This document shows, one piece after another, positions 43,937 to 51,780 of a DNA stretch of 64,000 nucleotides. A program made the translations under genes and the position numbers. The notes beneath the pieces were generated by a model. The model worked only from the letters and a program-made list of their open reading frames with translations. It had not been told where the DNA came from and did no database searches. How positions within the stretch are numbered: the first letter of the stretch is position 1; every line of letters begins with the position of its first letter. The DNA is from Hyphomicrobiales bacterium (GTDB lineage: Bacteria; Pseudomonadota; Alphaproteobacteria; Rhizobiales; Rhizobiaceae): the NCBI GenBank assembly GCA_900472295.1, contig UCIA01000040.1, forward strand, positions 33,442 to 97,441. Direction: 5' to 3'.

Positions 43937-44671
43937 TTATCCCGCCATTTTGCGCCAGGGAATGAGCATTCCCACCTGCTTGCGGTAGGCGCGGTACTGA
44001 TCACCGAACATGGCGACGAGATCGCGTTCCTCGAGGAAGATGCCGAGCAGGATGTAGCCGGTGCTGCCCGCCGCGAACAGGAGATGGCCCCATGTCATCG
44101 ATGGCGTCGCCCAGAAGGCCAGCAGGAAGCCGACATAGATCGGGTGCCGGACCCATTTGTAGAACAGCGGCGTCCTGAATACGGGCGGCGCCGGTTCCGC
44201 CTTGCGCAGAGCCGCGAAGACCTGGCGCAGGCCGAAGAGTTCGAAATGGTTGATCAGAAAGGTGCTGATCAGCAAAACCGCCCAGCCGAGCCAGAACACG
44301 CCATGGAGTATGGCGACCCAGAACGGGTTCTCGACTGTCCAGACCGGGCCGGGGATCGGCCGCCATTGCCAGTAGAGCAGCAGAAGGATGAGACTGGCCA
44401 AAATCACATAAGTGCTGCGCTCGGCCGCGTGCGGGACAATCCGCGTCCACCAGCGCTTGAACGCCGGCCGCGCCATGATGCTGTGCTGGGCGGCGAAAAG
44501 GCCAAGCAGCAGTGCGTTGACGATGACGGCTTCGACCGGACTTCCGGCGACGCCTGAATCGATCGACTTCGGCACGACAATGTTGCCGACGAAACCGACC
44601 GCATAGAGAAACGAACCAAGAAAAATCAGGTATGCGGCAACGCCGTAGATAAGGGTGATTACGCCCGCCAT
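43937..44671 (-). CDS. mddA: Methanethiol S-methyltransferase, MddA-like
   Basis: A 244-residue integral membrane methyltransferase of the isoprenylcysteine carboxylmethyltransferase fold. It shows GNIVVPKSIDSG, QHSIMARPAFKRWWTRIVP, ERSTYVILASLILLLLYWQWRPIP, FELFGLRQVFAALR and VRHPIYVGFLLAFWATPSMTWGHLLFA, blocks I associate with MddA, which makes dimethyl sulfide from methanethiol. The start is fixed by GGAGGGG before ATG 44671. Divergent from a TetR gene with two operator-like palindromes between. Confidence 0.85.
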   Translation of the reverse strand: MAGVITLIYGVAAYLIFLGSFLYAVGFVGNIVVPKSIDSGVAGSPVEAVIVNALLLGLFAAQHSIMARPAFKRWWTRIVPHAAERSTYVILASLILLLLYWQWRPIPGPVWTVENPFWVAILHGVFWLGWAVLLISTFLINHFELFGLRQVFAALRKAEPAPPVFRTPLFYKWVRHPIYVGFLLAFWATPSMTWGHLLFAAGSTGYILLGIFLEERDLVAMFGDQYRAYRKQVGMLIPWRKMAG

Positions 44672-44699
44672 GACTGCCCCTCCATGCAAGCATCAAGAT

Positions 44700-44775
44700 T
44701 CGGTCGGTCGACCGAATTCATGATCAAAAAACCATAAATTTGATAGCGAGTCAACTTGATCGGTCGCTCGACCGA
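44700..44775. promoter_or_regulatory. Two palindromes exactly 60 bp apart (TetR operators)
   Basis: TCGGTCGNNCGACCGA occurs at 44700-44715 and 44760-44775. The seven-base half-sites are identical in the two copies. The first is 29 bp upstream of the mddA start and the second is near the likely start region of the TetR transcript, so one repressor could control both directions. Confidence 0.85.
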
Positions 44776-44815
44776 GATATGGTGACGAGACGTCCAGCCC
44801 CGGACAGGAGAACAT

Positions 44816-44863
44816 ATGACCCGCCCAGATTGTGCCAATTCCAGCGGCAGGTACGCCGCATGA
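44816..44863 (+). CDS. 15-codon leader frame coupled to the TetR gene
   Basis: ATG at 44816 with a strong AGGAG five bases before it opens a 15-residue frame (MTRPDCANSSGRYAA) ending in TGA at 44861-44863, which overlaps the ATG of the TetR gene as ATGA. It lies in a different frame from the gene. It could couple translation of the regulator to the better ribosome site. A frame-shift in the assembly is the alternative. Confidence 0.5.
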   Translation: MTRPDCANSSGRYAA

Positions 44864-45495
44864 CGGACGCTGCCGAAGCCGTTGCCCCACCGCCGAACAA
44901 GCAAAAGCGCGACACGCGCGCCGAACTGATTTCGGCAGCCGAGCTATGCCTGTATCGAGGCGGCTATGCCGACCTGTCGACGCGCCGCGTTGCCGAGATC
45001 GCCGGCGTTCCGCTCAGCCAGATCCACTACCATTTCGGCTCCAAGGAACGGCTGTTCCTTGCCCTGCTCGATCATCTGAACGAGGGGCTGCTGAAGCGCC
45101 AGGCTGAGACCTTTGCGGCACCGATGCCGCTGTGGCAGCGTTGGGAGCGCGCCTGCGATTTCCTCGATGATGATCTGGCATCCGGCTATGTCCGCATCCT
45201 GCACGAGATGATCGCTGCAAGCCTGTCGAGCCCCGAAATCGCCAAGGCGGTGCGCCGCGACCTGCGCGGCTGGTTCGAACTGCTGGATGGGCTGGCGCAA
45301 GAGGCGGAGCGGCGGTTCGGCGGCCTTGGGCCATTTTCCGCCGCCGAAGTGAGCAGCCTGGTCAGCGCTGCCTTCCTCGGCAGCGAGACGATGATCCTGC
45401 TGGAGATCGAGAGCCCGCACGTTCCGGTGCGGCAAGCGCTGCGCCGCTTCGGCGAAACCATCCGGCGGATGGAGGAAGCAGCTCCGGGCAGCTAG
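44860..45495 (+). CDS. TetR-family repressor, divergent from mddA
   Basis: A 211-residue TetR protein. HTH: ELCLYRGGYADLSTRRVAEIAGVPLSQIHYHFGSKERLFLALL. The C-terminal domain is helical with a long acidic linker. ATG 44860 follows a weak GGCAGG; the frame is open further upstream to 44740, but the leader frame and the palindromes argue for the internal start. Probably binds the two TCGGTCG palindromes and controls mddA and itself. The signal is unknown. Confidence 0.88.
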   Translation: MTDAAEAVAPPPNKQKRDTRAELISAAELCLYRGGYADLSTRRVAEIAGVPLSQIHYHFGSKERLFLALLDHLNEGLLKRQAETFAAPMPLWQRWERACDFLDDDLASGYVRILHEMIAASLSSPEIAKAVRRDLRGWFELLDGLAQEAERRFGGLGPFSAAEVSSLVSAAFLGSETMILLEIESPHVPVRQALRRFGETIRRMEEAAPGS

Positions 45496-45505
45496 GCGAT
45501 CTGCG

Positions 45506-46444
45506 TCAGCCTTTGCGGCGGCGCATCAGCGCTTCAAGCTCGCTGTCGCCGCCTTCGGGCAACATGATGCGAACATGGGCGTAGAGATCGCCATGGCCGC
45601 CGGCTTTTTGCGGCAAGCCCCTGCCCTTGAGCCGCAGGACCTTGTCCGAGCTCGACCAGGCCGGAATGTTGACCGCCAGCCTGCCGGTCGGCGTATCGAC
45701 CGGGACCTTGGCGCCCAGCACCGCGTCGGTCAGCGCCACGTCGAGGTCGGCATGCAGGTCGCGGCCTTCGATGCGGTAGCGCGGGTGGCGGCGAATATGG
45801 ATCTTGACCAGCGCATCGCCCGGCTGTCCCGGCCCCTGTTCGCCCTGGCCTTTCAGCCGTATGGTCTGGCCTTCCTCGACATAGGCCGGCAGCTTGACCG
45901 CAATCTTGCGGCCGTCGGGGAACATGGCGGTCACCTTTTCGGCGGTCGCCATCTCCTCGATGGTGACGTCGAGGGTCACGTTGAGATCGGCTGCAGTCGC
46001 CTGCTGGCGGCGATCGCCTGTTCCCGCCCCGCCGGCACCGCGCGCGCCGGAAAAAGCGTCGCCGAAAATCTGGCTGAAAATGTCGCTGTTGCCGTCGAAC
46101 GGATCGCCGCCCGGGCGGCCGGAACGAAACTCGAAGCGCGAGCCGCCGGCGCCCTGCTGGCGACGAAAGCCGCCAAACGGGTCGCCGCCACCGGCTGCAC
46201 CCTCAAAGCCATGGAATTTCGGCTTGCCGTCGGCGTCGATCTCGCCGCGGTCGAAGGCCGCGCGGTTCTTCTCGTCGCCGACGACCTCATAGGCCTGGTT
46301 GGCGGCGGCAAAGCGGTCCTTCGCCTTGGGATCATTCGGGTTCTGGTCCGGATGATGCTTCTTGGCGAGCTTGCGGTAGGCCGATTTTATGTCCTTGGCC
46401 GATGCGTTCTTGGCAACGCCCAGCACCTCATAGGGGTCGCGCAT
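45506..46444 (-). CDS. DnaJ-type co-chaperone, CbpA-like
   Basis: A 312-residue J-domain protein: DPYEVLGVAKNASAKDIKSAYRKLAKKHHPDQNPND with HPD, a Gly/Phe-rich linker (about residues 75-145) and two C-terminal substrate domains (DLNVTLDVTIEEMATAEKVTAMF and DLHADLDVALTDAVLGAKVPVDTPTG). The zinc finger of DnaJ (CxxCxGxG) is missing, as in CbpA. It works with a DnaK. Convergent with the second TetR gene, 10 bp apart. Confidence 0.93.
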   Translation of the reverse strand: MRDPYEVLGVAKNASAKDIKSAYRKLAKKHHPDQNPNDPKAKDRFAAANQAYEVVGDEKNRAAFDRGEIDADGKPKFHGFEGAAGGGDPFGGFRRQQGAGGSRFEFRSGRPGGDPFDGNSDIFSQIFGDAFSGARGAGGAGTGDRRQQATAADLNVTLDVTIEEMATAEKVTAMFPDGRKIAVKLPAYVEEGQTIRLKGQGEQGPGQPGDALVKIHIRRHPRYRIEGRDLHADLDVALTDAVLGAKVPVDTPTGRLAVNIPAWSSSDKVLRLKGRGLPQKAGGHGDLYAHVRIMLPEGGDSELEALMRRRKG

Positions 46445-46569
46445 GCGTCCTGCCCTGGAAAAGAGTTGAGTCCACGTTGCCCCCTATATGCGCTTGCATA
46501 GGAAGAAATTCCAGTAGCGCACGGGCTTATCGACGGCTGAAATTGCGGCGCCTGCAATGCCCCCGGGAA

Positions 46570-47031
46570 TCAGAGCGCCTTGAAGTCCTGCATGTGCCAG
46601 CCGCCGGCAGCGGCGATGCACAATTGGCCCTTGAACAGAGCGACGCCGTCGAAGCTTTCGCGCGAGGCGGTGAAGCGGCGGCAGGTCTGGCCACTGTCCT
46701 GCAGTTCGGCCAGTTCGGTGATGGAGCCGCGCGAGCCGGTATCGGCATTCGCCCATGGCACGGCCTGGCCGCGAAGCTCCTCGATGTCGGCCGAAGACAC
46801 CGCGTTGCCAATGGTGGTCTGGTCTGAGGCGCTGTCGGCATCGCTCGATGTCACCTTGGCCGGCGCGCTCGAGGTGACGATGGAACGGTCGACGTCAGCC
46901 TTTTCCAGGCTGAAACCGCCGGCACCGCAAGCGGCAAGCGGCAAAGCGAGGATCACGATCGCGGCTTTCGAACTGGCCGAAGCGAAAGCGCTCCATTGCC
47001 CGCTGTCAAAAGCTTGCGCGATACGCGACAA
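46570..47031 (-). CDS. RT0821/Lpp0805-type surface lipoprotein
   Basis: A 153-residue lipoprotein: hydrophobic leader (KAAIVILALPLAAC) with lipobox LAAC. The mature part has the WANADTGSRGSITELAELQDSGQTCRRF and GQLCIAAAGGWHM pattern with two conserved Cys, found in small surface proteins of alphaproteobacteria. The start is a TTG at 47031 with AGGAGG seven bases before it; no ATG is in reach that keeps the leader. It is divergent from pdxH across 40 bp. Confidence 0.8.
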   Translation of the reverse strand: MSRIAQAFDSGQWSAFASASSKAAIVILALPLAACGAGGFSLEKADVDRSIVTSSAPAKVTSSDADSASDQTTIGNAVSSADIEELRGQAVPWANADTGSRGSITELAELQDSGQTCRRFTASRESFDGVALFKGQLCIAAAGGWHMQDFKAL

Positions 47032-47071
47032 TCGGCAACCTCCTGAAGCTCGAGACAATTTGAGAAAAACT

Positions 47072-47689
47072 ATGAGTGACACTGAGTTAACAAGTAGTGA
47101 CTTTACCGAGGCCGCCGAGCCGTTCCGGCTCTTTGCCGAGTGGCTGGAGGACGCCAAAAACAGCGAAATCAACGACGCCAACGGTGTCGCGCTGGCAACC
47201 GTCGATGCCGACGGCATGCCGGATGTGCGTATGGTTCTGCTCAAGGGGTTCGATGAAGGCGGCTTTGTCTTTTACACGAATTTCGAGAGCGCCAAGGGCC
47301 GCGAGATTCTTGGCAGCATGAAGGCGGCGATGTGCTTTCACTGGAAATCGCTGCGCCGCCAGGTGCGCATACGCGGTCCGGTGGAGATCGTCAGCGACAC
47401 TGAAGCCGACGCCTATTACGCAACGCGGCCGCGCGGCAGCCGCATCGGCGCCTGGGCCTCAAAGCAGTCGCGGCCGCTGGAAAGCCGTTTCGCGCTGGAA
47501 AAAGCGGTGGCCGAATACACGGCGCGCTATCCGATCGGCGAAATCCCGCGGCCAAAGCACTGGTCGGGCTTCCGCATCGTGCCGCAAGCGATCGAGTTCT
47601 GGCACGATCGGCCATTCCGGCTGCACGATCGCCTGACCTTCTCGCGCAATGCCGCAGGCGGCTGGGACAAGACGCGGCTTTATCCCTGA
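47072..47689 (+). CDS. pdxH: Pyridoxine/pyridoxamine 5'-phosphate oxidase
   Basis: FMN enzyme that makes pyridoxal 5'-phosphate. 205 residues. Family blocks: FRLFAEWLEDAKNSEINDANGVALATVDADGMPDVRMVLLKGFDEGGFVFYTN, GSMKAAMCFHWKSLRRQVRIRG, SRIGAWASKQS and the C-terminal WSGFRIVPQAIEFWHDRPFRLHDR with WDKTRLYP at the end. Start ATG 47072 fits the family. Intergenic space to the lipoprotein gene is short, so divergent promoters must overlap. Confidence 0.96.
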   Translation: MSDTELTSSDFTEAAEPFRLFAEWLEDAKNSEINDANGVALATVDADGMPDVRMVLLKGFDEGGFVFYTNFESAKGREILGSMKAAMCFHWKSLRRQVRIRGPVEIVSDTEADAYYATRPRGSRIGAWASKQSRPLESRFALEKAVAEYTARYPIGEIPRPKHWSGFRIVPQAIEFWHDRPFRLHDRLTFSRNAAGGWDKTRLYP

Positions 47690-47717
47690 GGAGCGCGATC
47701 GCCGGGGCAGCCGGCGA

Positions 47718-48287
47718 TCAGTCCTTCTCCATCTGGAACAGCAGGAAATACGGCCGTTCGCTGCCGACGCCGACCGCTGGTCGTATAGTGTTGGTGACGT
47801 CTTTCGGAACCAGGAAAGTCTCTCGCAGATTGAGCACGTCGCCGGTCTTGGCGCCGGAGAATATCGCCGAAATGCAGGTCTGCACATTGTCGGGCGCGTT
47901 CAGTCTCACCGCCGATGTCGGCAACCAGCGCCTTCCCTCGGCATCGATCAACATCACCTTGCAGCCAAGCCAGAGGTTCTGCAGGTCGGGATTGCCCACG
48001 GTCACCGCGAAATCGGCCAGCACCGGCACGGTGCCAGGCGGCAGGTTCTTCATGCCGAAGGCACCGCGCAGATCGGTCAATTTCCAGTCGCTGCCGCCGA
48101 AATGCGCGCTCTCACCCCAGGCGACGCGGCGCTCGAACAGATCATTGTCGACAAGCAGCGCCTTGACGCTGTCATAGGCCTCGACGGCCAAGGTCAGCGG
48201 AATGAGCACAAGTAGCGCCCACAGGCTGCGTCGGCGCCATTTCTTCTCGCCAAGGCGATTGTCCTGAGCCAGATCCTGCGCGGTCAT
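47718..48287 (-). CDS. Single-anchor exported protein, module protein D
   Basis: A 189-residue protein with a cytoplasmic N-terminus (about 20 residues), one hydrophobic segment (SLWALLVLIPLTLAVEAY) and an outer domain of beta character (DWKLTDLRGAF, VPVLADFAVTVGNPDLQNLWLGCKVMLIDAEGRRWLP, TFLVPKD). Two Cys. I do not recognise a family. Start overlaps the upstream gene's stop by four bases. It is the last gene of a four-gene leftward module. The layout resembles its two upstream neighbours. Confidence 0.8.
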   Translation of the reverse strand: MTAQDLAQDNRLGEKKWRRRSLWALLVLIPLTLAVEAYDSVKALLVDNDLFERRVAWGESAHFGGSDWKLTDLRGAFGMKNLPPGTVPVLADFAVTVGNPDLQNLWLGCKVMLIDAEGRRWLPTSAVRLNAPDNVQTCISAIFSGAKTGDVLNLRETFLVPKDVTNTIRPAVGVGSERPYFLLFQMEKD

Positions 48288-48880
48288 TTCGGAAGTCCGT
48301 CAACTGGCTGCGTCAGATCGAGCGTGTCGACGGTGCCGGCAGGCATGCCGTCGGAACTGGCAGCCACCGGCCCAATCGAAATCTCCGCCTGCGAATCGAG
48401 TGCCGCCAGCAGCTTGCTTGAGATCAGCACCGTCGCGTTGCCGACCTCTTCCGGTCTCACCTCGAAGACGAGCCTCGCCTTCTTCTGCAGGCCGGGATCG
48501 ACAGTCACGGGGAGAAAGCCGTTGTTGATGAAGGACAGCCGCTCAGTGTGGTCGTAGGTCAGTCTCGTCGGTCCGCGCCAAGAGGCGGTCGAGACCACAG
48601 TCGATGCATCCCTCGCGGCGAACTCGACCGTCACGAGCGCCCAGACGCCGCCGGTGGTCAGCACCTTCGTCTCGCCGTACCGGTCCGCCCTAAGCTTGCG
48701 CGCAAACTGAACCTTCTCGACGCGAACCTCGAAGCTGCGACCGACGACGACATCTCCCACCTTGCCGCGCACCGGTATCGGCCCGATCAGGTCGGCATAA
48801 TGCGGCTTCGACATCTGCAGGCCGTAGCAGAGCGCCACAGCGACAAGCAGCAAAACGAGATTGGCCAGTCTGCGCATCAC
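48284..48880 (-). CDS. Single-anchor exported protein, module protein C
   Basis: A 198-residue protein with one N-terminal hydrophobic segment (MMRRLANLVLLLVAVALCYGLQ) and an outer domain of Ig-like beta pattern: GDVVVGRSFEVRVEKVQFA, GGVWALVTVEFAARD, LTYDHTERLSF, PVTVDPGLQKKARLVFEVRPEEVG and AEISIGPV. The spacing recalls DUF4352-type domains, but no clear signature is present. It overlaps its neighbours by four bases on both sides, so translational coupling is likely. Confidence 0.8.
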   Translation of the reverse strand: MMRRLANLVLLLVAVALCYGLQMSKPHYADLIGPIPVRGKVGDVVVGRSFEVRVEKVQFARKLRADRYGETKVLTTGGVWALVTVEFAARDASTVVSTASWRGPTRLTYDHTERLSFINNGFLPVTVDPGLQKKARLVFEVRPEEVGNATVLISSKLLAALDSQAEISIGPVAASSDGMPAGTVDTLDLTQPVDGLPK

Positions 48881-49470
48881 GGCTGGCCCTCCGCGTTATC
48901 GGGTGCAGGGCCGACGGGAACATCCAGCGTGCCGATCGCACTCGGATTGAACCAGCCAGGCAGACCATAGAGATTGTCGCGCTGTTTGTAGATCTTGCTC
49001 ATGACGTTGAGGTCGAGGCTTGCCGGGACGGCAGCACCGTCCGGCAGGTCCCAGATGTAGGCCATGCGCTCCGTCATGCCGGGGTGCAGTTCCGGCGACA
49101 ACGTCCCGTCGCGCGTCAGCACGATGTAGGGCTTTGTTGCCGGGTCGATCGTCGGCTGATTTGCCTGGAGGAGCTCGAAATAGTCCTTGGTGGATGTGGC
49201 CGTGCGGTTGGTCATGTCGAGTTCGAAGACCAGCGCTTTCGCGCCGGGCTTGCGCAACGTGCCGTAGATATATTTCTCGCTACTGACATAGGCCTTCACC
49301 GGCTGCAGCAGCCATTGCCCGGTTTCGATCGGGTTGGCTGGAGCCAGAACCGGCACCTGCGCGTGCCTTGCCTCGAAGGCACCCAGCACTCCGGCAACGG
49401 CAATCGCGGCTGCCGTGCCTATGCCGGCGGCCGCCCATGCCTTCAGCCGTGAGCGGGCGCTCTCAAGCAT
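48877..49470 (-). CDS. Single-anchor exported protein, module protein B
   Basis: A 197-residue protein with an N-terminal hydrophobic segment (AWAAAGIGTAAAIAVAGVLGAF) and an outer domain beginning GQWLLQPVKAYVSSEKYIYGTLRKPGAKALVFELDMTNRT and ending IGTLDVPVGP. It follows the same general pattern as the next two genes: anchor, strand pairs, a W/F-rich central strand and a late proline-rich end. No named family recognised. It overlaps the polytopic gene upstream by eight bases. Confidence 0.8.
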   Translation of the reverse strand: MLESARSRLKAWAAAGIGTAAAIAVAGVLGAFEARHAQVPVLAPANPIETGQWLLQPVKAYVSSEKYIYGTLRKPGAKALVFELDMTNRTATSTKDYFELLQANQPTIDPATKPYIVLTRDGTLSPELHPGMTERMAYIWDLPDGAAVPASLDLNVMSKIYKQRDNLYGLPGWFNPSAIGTLDVPVGPAPDNAEGQP

Positions 49471-50788
49471 CTTGCGCCGCTCCCGCCGGACCGGCCGGCT
49501 GCGCGATCTCGACGGCCCGACGCTTGGGCAGCGCGAAAGCCGTTTCGAGGATCGCAGCGAGGAAGCAGATGCGCAGCGGCTCGACCAGAATGCCGGTCGA
49601 TGAGTCCTGGAAGGCGCTGCCGAACAGCAGCGACACGCCTTCAGACAGAACCTGCCAAGTGTCCAGATCGTGCGGACCGATGATGCGGGTCATCCCAAGC
49701 CACGCCCAGGCCGCCAGCCAGTCGATGAGACGGTAACCGACGATCAGCGTGAGCATGAGAACGACGCCCGAACTCAGCGTGATGCGCACGCCATTGGCGA
49801 TCGGCAGATAGCGCGAGCGATAACCCGAGATAAAGTGCTCGACGAAGTCGCGCATGAATTTTGGAATGGTGCGGTAGCGTGCGCCAAGCCGCTCCACCCG
49901 TTCGTGCACGCGCAGCAGTCCCTTGTCATCGCGCACGTCATAGCCATAGATCAACGCCGTCATGACCAGCCAGATCACCGGCAGCAGCATGAAGAAGAAC
50001 AGCGCTATGAGCTTCGTCGATGTATCGATGGAGGTCACCTCGACCGGCACCATCGGATCGGCAAAGGCGGTGGAGACAGGGTTGGCCACGCCGTGGGCCG
50101 CCGCCTGCAGGGTCGGAAAAATATTGCGGCTCATGATCCAGCCGACAATGTCGTCCTTCCAGCGCGAGATGACGTAGAGACCGACGAAGATCCAGTTGGT
50201 CTCGCAGATGACCACGACGATCTGCCAGAAGGATTTTGCCCCGCCGCGTTTCTGCATCGCTTGCGCCAGACGCCTGACCAGCCAGGAGATGACGACGGAA
50301 AATATCAGCCAACGCGAATCGAGCACATCCAAAACGTTGCCGGCACCTTCACCAAACGGTGCCATGTCTAGGGTGACGCGCGAATATTGCCGCACTGTGT
50401 CGCCGAGAAAACCCCAGGCGGCGTAGTAGGCGAAGAAGGGCAACAGCGCGACGCTGACCATGCGTGCCAGCCTGCTGGCGCCACTGCTCGTTTCGGCGCC
50501 CGTTTCGCCTGAGGTCTGCCCGCGCGCGGCCTCTTGCGCGGCACGGATCGCCGGCAAAGCGGGAAGCAGCATCTGGAACATGGCGACGGTGACGATGAGC
50601 TGCGTGAGCGCGACGAGCGTCAAGAGCGCAAGCCCGGCCATATGGTTGACGAACGCGGTGCGCGCGGCGATCTGCATGAACAGGTCGCCGCCGACAATGC
50701 CCAAAAGCACCATGGCGACCAGCTGCGGCCAGAAGCGCCACCAGAGCCTGAAGGTCAGGCCAAGCGGCTTGGTAAAATCGGCAAGCAT
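49463..50788 (-). CDS. Polytopic membrane protein, module protein A
   Basis: A 441-residue protein with about seven to eight membrane helices (near residues 17-40, 50-76, 108-131, 158-175, 190-207, 264-289, 340-372 and 412-432) and a soluble loop (residues 290-340) rich in Arg (DKGLLRVHERVERLGARYRTI). No transporter or enzyme signature is visible. ATG 50788 is a plausible start and no longer frame competes. First gene of a four-gene module with overlaps of 8, 4 and 4 bases; the 207 bp upstream, up to the next gene's stop, should hold the promoter. Confidence 0.8.
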   Translation of the reverse strand: MLADFTKPLGLTFRLWWRFWPQLVAMVLLGIVGGDLFMQIAARTAFVNHMAGLALLTLVALTQLIVTVAMFQMLLPALPAIRAAQEAARGQTSGETGAETSSGASRLARMVSVALLPFFAYYAAWGFLGDTVRQYSRVTLDMAPFGEGAGNVLDVLDSRWLIFSVVISWLVRRLAQAMQKRGGAKSFWQIVVVICETNWIFVGLYVISRWKDDIVGWIMSRNIFPTLQAAAHGVANPVSTAFADPMVPVEVTSIDTSTKLIALFFFMLLPVIWLVMTALIYGYDVRDDKGLLRVHERVERLGARYRTIPKFMRDFVEHFISGYRSRYLPIANGVRITLSSGVVLMLTLIVGYRLIDWLAAWAWLGMTRIIGPHDLDTWQVLSEGVSLLFGSAFQDSSTGILVEPLRICFLAAILETAFALPKRRAVEIAQPAGPAGAAQDA

Positions 50789-50995
50789 GTGCTGGCGTTC
50801 AACCCGTCAATGGGCGCCGGCTTCGATGCTGTGCGCATCGAAGAAAAATTCTCGGGTCATGTCCTCTCCACCTGGCAAGGCCCCCGCCAGGATCGAGCGA
50901 GAAATAGTGCAGGCCGAAGCGCTTTGACAACCCTTGAACCGGTTTTCCCCTGACGTCTACCGCCACCGCCGAGGCCGGATACAGCTGGCGTGAGC

Positions 50996-51748
50996 CTATG
51001 CCTTCTTGCGCGTCATGAAGGCGGTCAGCGCGGCGCGCGCTTCGTCGGACTTCAGCCGGTCGCGGAAGTGCGCGCCTTCCTCTTCTATGCGGGCGACCAG
51101 TTCGTCGCGTGAACCGCGCATCAGGTCACGCGCGAGCTTCAACGCCTGCGGCGGCTTGGCCGCGATTGCGCCGGCGGCGGCCAGCACCGCGGCTTCGAGC
51201 GCGCCCTCCTCGACCACCTCATAGATCAGGCCGGCGGCCTTGGCGCGCTCGGCGGAAAAGCCTTCGCCGAGGCCAAGCAGCGCGAAGGCGCCCTGACGGC
51301 CGAGAACCTGCGGCGCCAGCAGGCTGGAGCCCGCTTCCGGCACCAGGCCGAGATCGACGAAAGGCGTGCGGAACACGGTGCGCGGGGTGGCGAAGGTCAG
51401 GTCGCAATGCAAATTGAGCGTGGTGCCGATGCCGACGGCAATGCCGTCGACGCCGGAGACCATTGGCTTCTCCGATTTGGCCAGCGCCTGCAGAAAATCC
51501 CAGACCTCTGTGCCGCCCTCGCCGCCGGTGGCGATGACCAGGAAATCGGCGAGGTCGTTGCCGGAAGAGAAGGCGCCAGGCACGCCGAGGAAAACATGAA
51601 CGCGGACCGCCGGATCGGCGTCGCCATCGGCCAGGGCCTTGGACATCGTCGCGTACATGGCGCGCGTCAGCGCGTTCTTCTTGTCCGGACGGTTCATGCG
51701 GATGATCTGGACGGCGCCCTGGCGCTCGACGAGGATATGGTCTGTCAC
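50996..51748 (-). CDS. Enoyl-CoA hydratase/isomerase family protein
   Basis: A 250-residue crotonase-fold protein starting at GTG 51748 with AAGGA eight bases before it. Family blocks: VQIIRMNRPDKKNALTRAMY, FSSGNDLADFLV (oxyanion hole), DGIAVGIGTTLNLHCDLTFA and VPEAGSSLLAPQVLGRQGAF. The catalytic Glu pair of classical hydratases is only partly kept (E in VPEAGS), so isomerase or lyase activity is also possible. It follows the acyl-CoA dehydrogenase gene by 32 bp. Confidence 0.9.
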   Translation of the reverse strand: MTDHILVERQGAVQIIRMNRPDKKNALTRAMYATMSKALADGDADPAVRVHVFLGVPGAFSSGNDLADFLVIATGGEGGTEVWDFLQALAKSEKPMVSGVDGIAVGIGTTLNLHCDLTFATPRTVFRTPFVDLGLVPEAGSSLLAPQVLGRQGAFALLGLGEGFSAERAKAAGLIYEVVEEGALEAAVLAAAGAIAAKPPQALKLARDLMRGSRDELVARIEEEGAHFRDRLKSDEARAALTAFMTRKKA

Positions 51749-51780
51749 GGTCTTTTCCTTGTGAACGCCAAATTGAGAAA

